Source: Owenia fusiformis (lineage: Eukaryota > Annelida > Polychaeta > Sabellida > Oweniidae). Taken from it: 64,000 nt of DNA. Positions 1 through 12,300 of this stretch are shown here, piece after piece (position 1 is the first letter of the stretch; each line of letters starts with the position of its first letter). Made by a program: the position numbers and the translations under genes. Where the stretch lies: assembly GCA_903813345.2 (NCBI GenBank), contig CAIIXF020000001.1, positions 15,521,915 to 15,585,914 of the forward strand, in the 5' to 3' direction. The notes under the pieces are model-generated. The model was not told where the DNA came from. It worked only from the letters and a program-made list of their open reading frames with translations, and did not search any database.

Positions 1-1830
1 ATGGTTCGGTAAAATAGCTATGACACCACAGTAGCATGGTAGTTGTCGCTGTGCGCGTTCTTCAAAACGAACGTTGCCGAACTGGTTTTAAACTATGGGC
101 GCCGGAACAGAAACAGAACGTAGCTGCAACTTTCTACGGTATATTTATGAACTTCATGGACGCACTGGGACGGGAAGGTGATTGACTGAGCCCCGGGGAC
201 TGAGAACTTATTTAAAGAGTGTTTATAATTATTTTAGGCCTATTTCTCGACCACAGCCAGATTTAACCCATTTTACGACTTTTTTGTAGATCTGGAAAGA
301 ATGGTCGAAACTAGCCTAGTTTGGTGCAATAGGTGTTTTACATTAATTTTTACGGCAAAGATGTCGAAAAATGTCTGCGGCGGCTGCAGATTGGCTTGTT
401 TTGTATTTTCAAGGATACTTTAAAGTATGTTAAAGTTACCTCTAACCCATATTTTTTACCTGTTCATTATAATTCAAGATTCAAATGTATGAATAGTGTA
501 GGTATTGTTATACTTGAAAAATCTCTTGAGTATGAATGCGTGAATAACACATGAATGAGTGAAAGAGAGTAATCTCGTGGGGTGTGACCTAATAAATCAC
601 GTAATGGGTAACTTACAAACGTTTAATAAAAGGGGGGCACCCTTAAGTAGCTCAAGTGGGGCAACCTATTTAAATTGATGAATAGGTCAGTTACGAAGTG
701 TAGAGATCAAGGATAGTTTAATGTTAGGTGAAGGGCGTAATATCAATGTAGTCAATTAATTAAAAATGCTTAAATTGTGAGAGAAAATGGGTGATCGTCT
801 AGCTTACTATTACTCGCACATTGACAATGAAGATTTATTAAGATTATTAATACCAGTCAATATATTTCCTATCACTTATTGGATAGTTTAGTACTTCAAA
901 ATATATGTACAATTATTCCCAATTTACAACACTAGTTACAACTCAGAAGTAGTTACAGACATTGTCTAAGTTACCAAAACAATGCAAAGTAAACATTAAG
1001 TACCTTTAACTACAGGTTTTAAAACTCCGTATAAATTAACAATTCAACCAAAAGATTGATGAAATCAAAGAACCAAAATAAAGCTAGAGTAAAACCGTTC
1101 AAGGTTTTGTAGCTTAATTGACTTACTTGTATTATTGTTGAGCAGCTCTTGGCTTAGACGTGCAGTAGCGTAGACGTTCTTGTAGTTCAACTCCCGAATT
1201 TCGACACCGTAATTTCGATCTCTGAGTTTCGACCTCTGAATTTCGACCCCGTAATGAAAATGTTACCCCTTTTTATACCCATTTTAACTATGCCCCACGT
1301 ACTATAAACGTTGGCTTAAATTGAGAAATAATAAGTGATTCGTATTGAAAACGTGCGTACGAAATATGTAAATAAGTGATTCGTATATTAAACGTATGTT
1401 CAAAATATGTTTATATTTAAATTAAAGCAAAGAATGGGCCATTGCCAAACCAAGAAACAATATATTTCACTCTCAGTTTCACATGTAATCATGATATAAC
1501 TTTGTGGGAATAGCGATGCATATAACCTTTACATTTCTATTCCACATGCTATGCTTTCTTTTTTATTTCCATGACCGACACATAACCATAAAAGTTTGAA
1601 TGATGTTTCTCATTCCCTCATTGCCGACGCTGCGTGTTTTTTCATGATATTATATTTTGAATGCCGTTTGTTGTTCCCTATGATGAATGTTTGGCCTTTA
1701 CCCGAAATGATAAATGTTGCTTGCACATCTTAAGTCATTGTAAGTGCCAGAATATTTTTACATCGATTCCAATGAAAATGTTTACATCCAATGCAATCTT
1801 TAATACGTCACATGCAATATGAGCAACATG
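1..1830. other. No gene recognised; CpG-richer left edge and small tandem repeats
   Basis: The first 230 bases are visibly richer in CpG than the AT-rich sequence that follows and could be a promoter or first exon of something outside the window; no convincing coding exon was found. Bases 1197-1252 hold four copies of a 14-bp unit containing TTTCGA. Bases 1328-1413 are a 43-bp direct duplication beginning AATAAGTGATTCGTAT. The rest is AT-rich with nothing recognisable. Confidence 0.5.
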
Positions 1831-1905
1831 CCCGTAGCCAGTTTTTTAGTAAGGGGGGGGGTCGAACCCATCCCCCTGCCCACACATAATCATTTTCAAT
1901 GCTAA
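1831..1905. repeat. Fragment of GCCCGTAGCCAG-type dispersed repeat
   Basis: It contains CCCGTAGCCAG followed by a run of G and a C-rich stretch. The same wording recurs at 4017-4171 and 8680-8790, where both inverted ends (CCCGTAGCCAG and CTGGCTACGGGC) are present, so this is probably a one-ended remnant of that short inverted-repeat element. Confidence 0.55.
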
Positions 1906-1949
1906 AGCAATACCTTGGGCGATCCTGAAAATTCAGAGGGTGGGAGACG

Positions 1950-2405
1950 AAAACAAGGCATTAACATGACAAAATGTCACCGCCTAGTTGCTCACAATAT
2001 TAATAGTTTAATCTTAGTCAGATTTGAATTTCCGAGAACTTGTAGATGATTTTAAAAATAAAAAAATTGAAGCAAGCTGAAAAATTTTTGGCCCTGACAA
2101 GCTCATTGAAGGTGTAATCTCAAATCTAAAGTCAGATTTGAACTTCTGAGAACTTGTAGATGATTTTGAAAAAAAGAATTGATCAATTTGAAGCAAGTTG
2201 AAAAAAGACCTTTTTGACCTTGTGAAGGTCAAATATTTGTTGACCTTGAGAATGTCATTGAAGGTCAAATCTATAGTCAGATTTGAACTTTTGAGAACTT
2301 CTAGATGATTTTGAAAAAAGAATTGGTCAATTTGAAACAAGTTGAAAAAAATGTTGACCTTAAGAAGGTCGATGAAGGTCGAATCTCAAATCTAAAGAAA
2401 TTCTA
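1950..2405 (-). repeat. Dispersed 'GTGGTGACAT' family copy with internal tandem repeats
   Basis: Read on the minus strand this matches 15110-15442: the end GTGACATTTTGTCATGTTAA, the junction AATATTGTGAGCAACTAG, then degenerate internal repeats of about 120 bp built from CAGATTTGAACTT, GTAGATGATTTTGAAAA and GAAGGTCAAATC. The shared order of blocks over about 300 bp shows a single interspersed family with an internal tandem array. The 108-residue minus-strand frame here is a by-product of the repeat. Confidence 0.75.
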
Positions 2406-4014
2406 AAAAGATACTTCTGGTGGAATGCGCATCGGTTTCTTTACGAAAACTAAGACTTTACTTTATCGTCTAGCTTAGACACATTATATATTTTTTTAAG
2501 TTAGAAACTTCTTAAAAACTCTCCGTATTAATCCTTCTCTTTTACATTTCTTCGTAGTAGGAGAAGAAGTAATATTAGGGAGTTTAAGCTTGCATGTAAA
2601 ATCGAAACGCCAACCTATGTGTTATACTTTACCGTAACCGAGCATTATACCATATACTATACATTATGTACATTGAAAGTTTGTGAAGTTTGAAATAAAA
2701 AATCACGGTCAAGTTCACTGTCTAGGATGTTGTTACAGACATTTACATATATCTAGAAACTAGATCAGATCTTTCTGAAACGATGAAAACATCAGTTTGC
2801 TCAAATGTCATCACCCTCGTGTTGTACCTACAGTGCGCATCCACCTGTCACGCTTAATTTGGTACACACCCTGTGATAATAGCTATAGGACCCGGTCCAT
2901 GCACTTTCAAAATGCTAATTGAAAGACTTAACATTTAATATAATTAAACAAGGCTTAAGGAATATATTACATTAGAATACCTTAAAGTATACAAAAGAGT
3001 GAAAATGAATAAATATTTTGCTTCGCAACATCATTCATAATGTATGATGTTATAAAGTAGGCCATGTCAAAGTAAAAGGGGTACTCTTGGAATGATTAAT
3101 GGGGTCTAATATAAATGTATCATCCAAAACAGATGTGTATTGGAGGATTCATGATCATTAGACACCCTTTTCTGGAAAACCCATATTAAATGTCCTATAG
3201 TCAGATAGTGAGGGCATCGGAGAAGAATTATACATGTTAAATTGTATGAACGTATCTTGCCTATTTCTTAAGTTATCGCTTTTGACATGGGGGTCGTTCA
3301 AAATAATTTGCGGCTTATAATTTCAAACGATAACGTTGACTTTATTTACATTTTTATTTTTACAATTCAATACTAATATCCAAGGAGACATGTTTATTGT
3401 TTGTTTGACACACACAAATGTGATAAATAATATCTTATATGACATTAAACCAGACTTATTGAACGATTAACGAAAATACGTTAATTTTTTATTCCTTTGA
3501 AAATTGCTCAGGTTGCGAAATGCCAATATAGTTCCAATGATGCCGCTTACGAATTTATAAAATATAATTGTGTTTCCTCTGCAAATTCAAGAAAAATCCA
3601 TCGTCATATGAATATTTTAATTTTCGAATTTTGTATTTTTTGAAATATCAATTATCGTAAATTGTGCCATGTACAAGACGGGCTCTTTATTCAAAAATAA
3701 ACTAAGAATATGAGATGGATCGTGAGGTTAGGTATTTTTATGAAAGTAGAAAATCTACGCAAATCTACGATCCCGGATCGGAAAAGCAGTTACACCATTT
3801 TTCACACTTGACAGAGAATGGCTGTTAATAGCATAGCAAAAAACGTAAAATGACATCTACAAATATAAAATGGCGGCCATTTCCTTTTGGGCAAATGGTC
3901 AGAAAACAAATAAACACAACTTCCTCAATATATCAATTCAACGTTATTTTATTTTGATGAAGGGAAAATGTCAGATTGATAAAGACATATAGTGGGTGCA
4001 TTATAATGGATCCT
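2406..4014. other. No gene recognised
   Basis: This is AT-rich sequence with many stops in all frames. I see no splice-flanked conserved exon, RNA gene or strong repeat. Confidence 0.4.
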
Positions 4015-4172
4015 TGCCCGTAGCCAGCTTTTACCAGGGGGGGAGCTTTTTTCCAGGGGGGGAGCTTTTTCACAATTTTGGCTAAAAATCATGCGAAAAA
4101 TTCTCAGAATGGTGAAAAACTGCATGATTTTGAAAGAATTTCTGGCCAGCTCCCCCTCTGGCTACGGGCCTG
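4015..4172. repeat. Short inverted-repeat element (GCCCGTAGCCAG ends)
   Basis: The left end reads GCCCGTAGCCAGCTTTTACC and the right end GGCTACGGGC, its inverse complement. A doubled run GGGGGGGAGCTTTTT lies inside. It is about 155 bp and non-coding. Related copies lie at 1831-1905 and 8680-8790. Confidence 0.65.
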
Positions 4173-5734
4173 GGATCTATAATTCAGCATTAGGCCTTTA
4201 GACTGGGATCTTTTAAAATTAAAACATGAACACTACATGCAAAGACTGTGTCGAGGTAGGAGGTTTTTATACAAAGCGGAATAATATTTTTGCTCACTTT
4301 TTGAGGTCACCTGACCACGACGTACCGTGTGCCAAGTTATTCTGGCGCTAAATCGAAAAGTCAGTGTTGTTGCAAACTACTACGAAGGCTGAATCAAAGT
4401 AGAAATAGCCTATACAAAATACATTTGTTCCACATTCTGGGTGTCATGTTTTATTTACAAAATCGTATTTCGCAGCAAATTGTTTCAACCATACACGTCA
4501 TGTCACGTGCGCAGCACGTGTCTGTTTCCGCGGCAAAACTGATTTCATTTTCAGAGCAGAACGTTTGTCATGAACTTTTGGAGTTATTGTTATTGTTGGT
4601 TCACCTTAAAGCTACCTCACTCAGGGCTGTCAACTTGGGACCACCTAATATGAGTGACTTCAAAATGTTGGACACCTAAGTCCAAATCTGAACACTTTTG
4701 TCCAAATTTTGAACACCTTTGGCCAACTTTTAAACACCGTTGGCCAAAGTTTGAGCACCTTTGCCAAACTTTGAACACCTCAAAGGATGTGTCCGGGTAT
4801 ATGCCCTTTTGGTCCCTCAGTCAAATGTATGTTAAATATGTTTTTTATTACTGTCCTAGTTATATTTGATAAGTATATTTACTTTTTCACGAGTTTTGAT
4901 GCAAAATTAACCCCCTGCTGAGAGTCAGAATAAGTATCTTAACCAAAAATAAATAGTCATTATCATAGAATAAAAACCTCAATGGCAACATGTATGACTT
5001 GCAAAGAAGAAATAACTTAAGACCCATGAAGAATTTAAAAGAAAATCATATTTTTGAAATATATTTAAGGATTAAATTTTTTTTCAAATTTTTGAATTTC
5101 CCGCCAGTTTAATTTGAAGGGGGAAAAACAAGATGGCTGCCATTTGATGTAAGAAATATCAGGAAAAAAGTTGCTTCACTTTTAGTTTTCACAATGAGCA
5201 CAGTTTTCCGGTTTAGGTTTTTTGACTGATTCTGACTCTTCATCACCAGGGTCATGTATAGAGATTATAAAGTTGAAACCGGAATGTTGTGCTCAGCATG
5301 AATTTGACTGAAATATGTGTAACTTCACCAACTCAATTGAAGTCTCAAAACTGGATGCTCAGTAACTTTGAGTGACTATAATCCCTTGATTACCCAGATA
5401 AACACCAATTCACTTATCCAGAAATGCCATTCAATGTCTATACAAAGAAAGTAAGCAATGTTTTGGAGGATATGTTTCAAACCTTTTGTATAAATAATTC
5501 ATTTAATATTTGCCATTGATTTTTTATGTCAATTCTGACAAAGTGATATGCACTGTCTTTGATGCCAATATTCTTCATTAATTGTAATACAAATTGATAT
5601 TTTTGTACTCTCAGAAGAAGGATAAGATATTGAAGTTTAATAATATGTGTGATTGAGTTGGTTTTTCAGACATTACAATTTTCAATATTTTCTAAGTCGA
5701 TACCCAGACTCATTCCCAGACTCATCCTTTTTAA
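4173..5734. other. No gene recognised; degenerate 33-bp repeat at 4675-4785
   Basis: Bases 4675-4785 contain three to four degenerate units with TTTGAACACCTTTGGCCAA. The rest is AT-rich. A 116-codon frame at 4329-4679 begins with GTG, shows no domain and is not supported. Confidence 0.4.
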
Positions 5735-6065
5735 TATAGGACCAATGCCATACCAAATGTCCAAATATAGGAACAATGCCATACCAAATGCCCAATTATG
5801 GGACCAATGCCATACCAAATGTCAAAATGTAGGACCAATGCCATACCAAATGTCCAAATATGGGACCAATGCAAAAAAACAACTTCAAATTTGCAACTGG
5901 ACCAATGCCATACCACGAATGTTAGGTAACGTATCTACAACGACCATTCTCATACCAGAAGAGCAAAAGTCCGACCATTGCCATACCTCAGAAGTCAGAA
6001 ATTTCCGGGCATTCCCATACCAAATCCTAAAATATGGGTCCATTGCCATACCAAACGTTGAAAAA
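5735..6065 (+). repeat. 31-bp minisatellite (GGACCAATGCCATACCAAAT)
   Basis: About five good units of 31 bp carrying GGACCAATGCCATACCAAAT are followed by degenerate copies to about 6060. The period is not a multiple of three, so the open frames across it are accidental. It ends about 250 bp before the first DCAF17 exon. Confidence 0.85.
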
Positions 6066-6317
6066 GGTACCCCACATGCGCCGAGGATCCCAGTAGGTTT
6101 AATAAATATAGTGAACCCCCGGGCATACGGTAAGATAGCATAAATATATCTAAATAGAGTAAAATGGTGAGTACAACTTTAAGAACAGGTTATTGAAAAT
6201 AAATTTTGAAAATGACATTTGATAGCTGAAAGTGACAGCTCATCAAATGTTTTCGCTATAGCGAGTAAAATTCTAACTAAATCTGGTATTTTCGCACGTT
6301 TCCCATTTGCTGGCAAA

Positions 6318-9300
6318 ATGTTTTCTGATCCACATTTGCGTGGCGTTGGAAGAGTAAATGTCACATCTAGCTTGGGAAAACGAGAAATAAATACTCGGTG
6401 GTCATGTAGACATAATCAAAAGATCGTCAAAAGGATAATATGCCAGGTGAAATGTATCTTAATATGGCTATTCTCTATTATCGCCCACCATTTTCTAAAT
6501 TTTCAATTTAGAGTCAAGTCTATTTATTTGTCTAAAATTGTACAAAGTTAGTACTATTTATTCTCTGTTATCATTGAATATAGGTCTTACCAAAATTTGG
6601 ATAAAAGTAGATTCATTTATGAGGCGCTTTCAAACTGTAGACAAAATTGAGAATAAATGGTGCATTGACTCGACTGTACAATTCAAATCCTTATAGACTG
6701 TGATGAAGGGTATAATACATTCATTTTTATATCTTTCTAGACACATTGCAGCTATCGTAAGGTGTGGAAGACTCAGTCAAAGCAAAGAATTATAACAGAA
6801 ATGTAAGTAGCTTTTTGAAATGTTATTCTAGGGGTTTGTGTAAAAAAACGGGTTTGTGTAGCCGGGTCACTAGGTACCCTACATGTACCTCCCTACTAGT
6901 GTTGTCGCGATTAATCGATACATCGCGATATACATCGCCAAAGCTGATTCTGGCGATGCATCGATGTCTGAAACAAAACATTGATGTTTTTTAAAAAAAT
7001 TTCATTTGCTAAAAATCACCCAAATCGCTTACCTTTCTCATGTCTTATTTCATTTTCTGATGTTTTCTGATATTCTTTCGCTTTAAAACTGTTTTAGTTA
7101 GTAGAAATGAACCATTAATCTGAAACAATTTACTTTACTTTCCAAGCAAAAGTAGTAATATAGACGTCGACTCGCTATTTTATACATGTTCCCGGGCCTA
7201 TGTTACTTTCATTTCACCGTTACTAGAAGATCCCGGATGTACCAGCGTACTCTTATTAACATGTTCTGTTCGGTATTTTAGTGCATTAGCGTTCGGTATT
7301 TCAGTGCATTTTTCTCGGACTTTTTCTCAATGTACATCGCGATGTGCATCGATGTTTACTACTGAAAATTGCCGATGCATCGATGTACGATTATGGCACA
7401 TCGCAACAACACTACTTCCTACTAGGGTTAGGAATTTAATTTGCTCATTGTATGCCTCAAAACGCCCAACTGACATCCCAATCAATGTACTAGTGACACA
7501 ACCAATCAAGCAAACAACCAAACAAGCAACAAAATTTATTTACCAATAAATCAACCGGCAAAACGACAAACAAAATTAATATAATGTCAATCAGAGAGGC
7601 AATAAATCAAGCAACTAACATTGTTTTGTACATGGTACACTAATTAACAGATAAAAACGGCAAATAACATTTTAATTTACGTGTACGTAAATCTTCCAGA
7701 TTTGTTTAATATCTATAATAGCAGAAATCGCCATCATAGAAAACAATCATCGATATCCCGTCAATCACTCCGACAATAAATCAAGCAACTAACGTCATCG
7801 TACGTGTAAACTGTGTAAATAACTACCTAGGACTTCAGAAATTCAGTCTCTTACAGGTTCTTGGTAAAATGATAACGTAAAAATATTGAAGGGTAGTCTA
7901 CAAATGTGCAACTTTGAAAGGTGGTAACCCTGCAAGGAACGTTTAGTAACTGACCCGGTGTCTCAAAAGCGAAGGGTTGTGGGTTCAATCGCCATTAGGG
8001 TGGTCAGACTTTTTGACATCAGCCCTTAGCACAGGTTTTCATTTTGTGTTTTCATTCACCAATCATTAAACAATCTCCTCAGCATTATTGAGCAACCAGT
8101 TGTTTCATCAGGTACAAATTCAAAAATTACATGTGACACTGTTGAAAATTTGTTTGTGCCCTGCTTATGGATGAATTATTGAGACATTTTGAGCAAAACA
8201 TCTACAATTAGACTTAATTTAGCGCCATGTTAGAAAAAGCCCATTGTTTTTGGAGATCTGTTCACTCTATCGTACATGCAGAAATTGTGAATTTGTATAC
8301 TATGGTGTGCAAATGGTGATGTAAATTGTGAGGTGTTCATCAAGCAAGCTAGAGGTATTTTGATGTAAATTGTTAAAACTGTGTGTAATTTGATTATTTA
8401 CAGGTCAAAACTCTACATGAACAACTACAAAACCTGTTTTCATATGTAAGTATTTTCAATTAGAATACTGTGTTTGCGAAATTACATTTTTATATTTACA
8501 ACATAATTAAACTTTCAATTACTTTGAATGAATTTTACAATTATTTGAATGAATTTAACATTTACACAATCAAATACCCACATTGCAAAGTGTAGTCATA
8601 ATATTTACCTAAGAGTAATGCAATGATGTACATGTACTTCAGAATGTCCTGACCTTATTGTCCTGCCTATTGTATTTCAGGCCCATAGCTAGCCTTTACC
8701 AAAAGGGGGAGGTTTTTTCCAAGGGGGATGCTTTTGCCAAGCGGTGAGCCTTTGGGGGAGCAGTCACTCTCCCCTGGCTACGGGCCTTTTAATAGTAAGA
8801 CGACATGGCTAAGTCCATTCCTCCCTTATGTATTACATGATAGTCTTTCTTAAAGCCCCTGTTCACACCTCCCACATTCTCCCTCTATAATGACCTTGAT
8901 AGTACTCTGGAGAATTGGGGTGGGTTGATATGCCCAAGGGCTTCTATGGGAGCTCCCCAGGGGTTTGATATGGGAGGAGCACAAGTGCTTGACAAAGGGG
9001 TCCACAGTGTGGACTCCACAGGTACTTGATATTGGAGGGGGTTGCCTAGGGGGTTGATGCAAGACAACAACAAAAATGTATTGATATATAATGTTTTATG
9101 GCATAATTCTAGTCATGGAGTGAATGGAATTCCCAGTAAAGCATACAACATGCCAGCTGTACCAGCATCAAAGAAGATAGAAGATTGTTTGGTGTGTGCA
9201 ACATCATTGGTAAGTGTCTCATGCTTGGTTCCTCAGTATGAATAATCAAAAATTCTGGGCTTGTGGTGGGAGAGGATTTCCACTCTGCTTTTAGCAAAGT

Positions 9301-12300
9301 GCTTTGGCTTATCAAAGTGAGCTCTACAAGAATACATGTGTGAAGAGCTAATGATACCATTCATTTTAAGATGCTTGCTGTATATTATTGTAAATACTAA
9401 AGATTTAGATCAGATAAATTGCTCAATATTGTAGTGCAGTTCAGAAGATCACTCTCATCTGTATATCTTATTTCAGGAGAGAACTGATCTAAATCACCAT
9501 GGTTACAAGTCCTGTCTTGTTGTGGTTACTGCTGACAGGTGGTTGAGAAGATATGACATGAACACTGGTAGAATGCTGGAAGAAGTCTACATTGGTCCTA
9601 ATATTAAATTCAAGTAGGTTTGCAGTTGCACACATCAGCACAATACATGTACATGTATATCCTTTATACTATGTATGTATGTATGTATACTAAAATGTAT
9701 TCTCTCATATAAATGAGGCAATAAATATACAATACTAGCAATTTGATAGAATATGCAATTTTTGCAAACTCAACTGCCATGCTTTACGGTCTCAACTCTA
9801 AATTATTTTTACATTTTTTGAGATTCAAGGATTGTTACAACTTGCAAGAGTATATTCGTCCTTTGGTTTTTTTTGTTTGATTCTGTCTTTAGAATTCCAC
9901 ATTAACGTTTAGATTAATCCATTTAATCTTTATATTGCTGCACTGTTGGCTATTATAATATCCTCTATACTATGCAATCTAGTAGGTTTGACAGATTTGG
10001 TTATTTCTTAAGTATTTCCATGGGATTTCTAGAGAGCCCATGATATTTCATTTGTTTGTGTATTACATCTGATATATAATACATTACATCTAGGTATTTG
10101 GCATGGGACCGGGAGCAAGAGAGGTTGGTGATTAAGTCGACCCATAGCAATCTGTCCCAGGCTGAAAGGCAGGTAGGGAACACCTTCAGTGTAATGTTCA
10201 TTTAGTGATTGCATTATATCAATGTAGTCATTAATAAAGAGGCTGGGTGGGGAGGGATGGAGGAATCAAAAGCTTTTTTACCACTTTTTTTGATTGTTTG
10301 ATAACATTGTTTTTCTGACCAATTAGAAAATCAATGTCAATATATGGTTTAGGGATAAAACATTGGTGCCAATTCTATGGTTTATATACAATGTATATAA
10401 AACAACTTTATTCATTTCTTCAGATAATTTTGTTTTATTAGATCAAGGCTTTCGACTTGTATCCCCAAGTCTTTTTCAAGATTTAAAAAATATAACAGCG
10501 AACATCGAAAGCCTTGATCTAATAAAAAAAATTCTCTGAAGAAATGAAAAAAGTTGTTTTAACATTGTAGGCTATTGGTTCTGTTGTGTAGAGATTTCAG
10601 TGTTATAATTCTACAATTAAATATTTGTTTAATAATGTTGATGCATGTTGTTGTATGGTGATATCATGGGCTTTCAACAGACTCTCTCTTGAAAGCCCTT
10701 GGTAATATTCAACATTATTGCAGGCAGGGGTGGTTAAGGATGTTCTCATGACCATGGGTGTCTTCCACATATTTCCCCTTGAATTCCTTGCAATGTTTCA
10801 AGTGAGAAAGTCGGTAAGTTACAAGTCAGAAGTTACTGGTGGGAAAGCTGGTAAGTTACAAGTCAGAGGTTACAGGTGGGAAAGTCGGTCAGTTACAAGT
10901 CAGAAGTTACTGGTGGGAAAGTTGGTAAGTTACAAGTCAGAAGTTACAGGTGGGAAAGTCGGTAAGTTACAAGTCAGAAGTTACTGGTGGGAAAAATGGG
11001 AAGTTACAAGTCAGAAGTTACAGGTGGGAAAGTCGGCCAGTTACAAGTCAGAAGTTACTTGTGGGAAAGTTGGTAAGTTACAAGTCAGAAGTTACAGGTG
11101 GGAAAGTCGGTAAGTTACAAGTCAGAAGTTACTGGTGGGAAAGTTGGTAAGTTACAAGTCAGAAGTTACTGGTGGGAAAGTTGGTAACTTACAAGTCAGA
11201 AGTTACTGGTGGGAAAGTTAGGAAGTTACAAGTCAGAAGTTACTGGTGGGAAAGTTGGTAAGTTACAAGTCAGAAGTTACAGGTGGGAAAGTCGGTAAGT
11301 TACAAGTCAGAAGTTACTGGTGGGAAAGTTGGTAAGTTACAAGTCAGAAGTTACTGGTGGGAAAGTTGGTAACTTACAAGTCAGAAGTTCCTGGTGGGAA
11401 AGTTGGGAAGTTACAAGTCAGAAGTTACAGGTGGCAAAGTTGGGAAGTTACGAGTCAGAAGTTACTGGTGGGAAAGTTGGGAAGTTACATGTCAGAAAGT
11501 TATAAATTAGTCACAAGTCAGGAACTGTTCATTTTATGAGACCAAAATGAATTATTATTCAGATATTAGTAATATCAAATTTTGCGGGTAATTCTTAATA
11601 TATAACAACAGCGATGTCTTTAATCTTTTTCTGTGTTAGTTCTTGTTGAAAGTATGTGTAATATATTTTTTAGAAAATGTGTCAATTGATGATAGGTCAT
11701 TGTTCACACAAGTTACAGTTTACACACAGTTTATATATGCTAATGTCTTTTACATTTAGATATTTGGTAAAAGTATCACAGATGCGATGCTTTTTGGTGG
11801 TCTCTTGTTGGTAATGTCAAAGTCGGATGTGATCAAGATTTACAGCTTTGATGACATTCTGGAGCAGGTATGTATTACACAATTGGTAAACCTTAAGTTG
11901 TTTAATGGTAGATGAATATGATTATTGTTTGACAAAGTATGCTGTTTCACTGCAGTGTTGCAATGCACTGATGCGCTTAAATGTCCCAAATTCCAAATTT
12001 ACTTTTGGTCTGAATGCATATATCTATATTTTTACCACTTTGGATGGATAGGTTGCATTTACATTTTAGATTTTCAACAGGGTGGTGCTTGAGTACCTGG
12101 TTGTTCAAATGCTTTTAGAGATCACTGATATTATAGTAATGTCAATATCAGCATGTCTCATATTCTTTCAGTTTAAAGAGTTCAATGCTCCATTAGGCAA
12201 TGACAGTACCCATTATGAAGGTCATGCTGGGAGGCATCCACATGGTCTTCCAGTGAATGTAACAATAAAAGGTATTACATGATCCATTTACTTTATTTGT

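Noticed and set aside
95-177. Possible first coding exon starting MGAGTETERS
   Set aside because: Its end phase does not fit DCAF17 exon 2 and it shows no similarity to the family; exon 1 at 6318-6446 fits better.
4329-4679. 116-codon ORF
   Set aside because: It begins with GTG, has no recognised domain and no supporting splice context.
5649-6143. 164-codon ORF
   Set aside because: It spans the 31-bp minisatellite and does not start with ATG in a coding context; no domain.
7945-8015. Functional tRNA gene
   Set aside because: Only a B-box-like word is present; no cloverleaf or intact A box.
10718-11539. Repeat-rich basic ORFs after DCAF17 exon 7
   Set aside because: Apart from exon 7 itself they are the 37-bp intronic array; kept only as a possible read-through in the findings.
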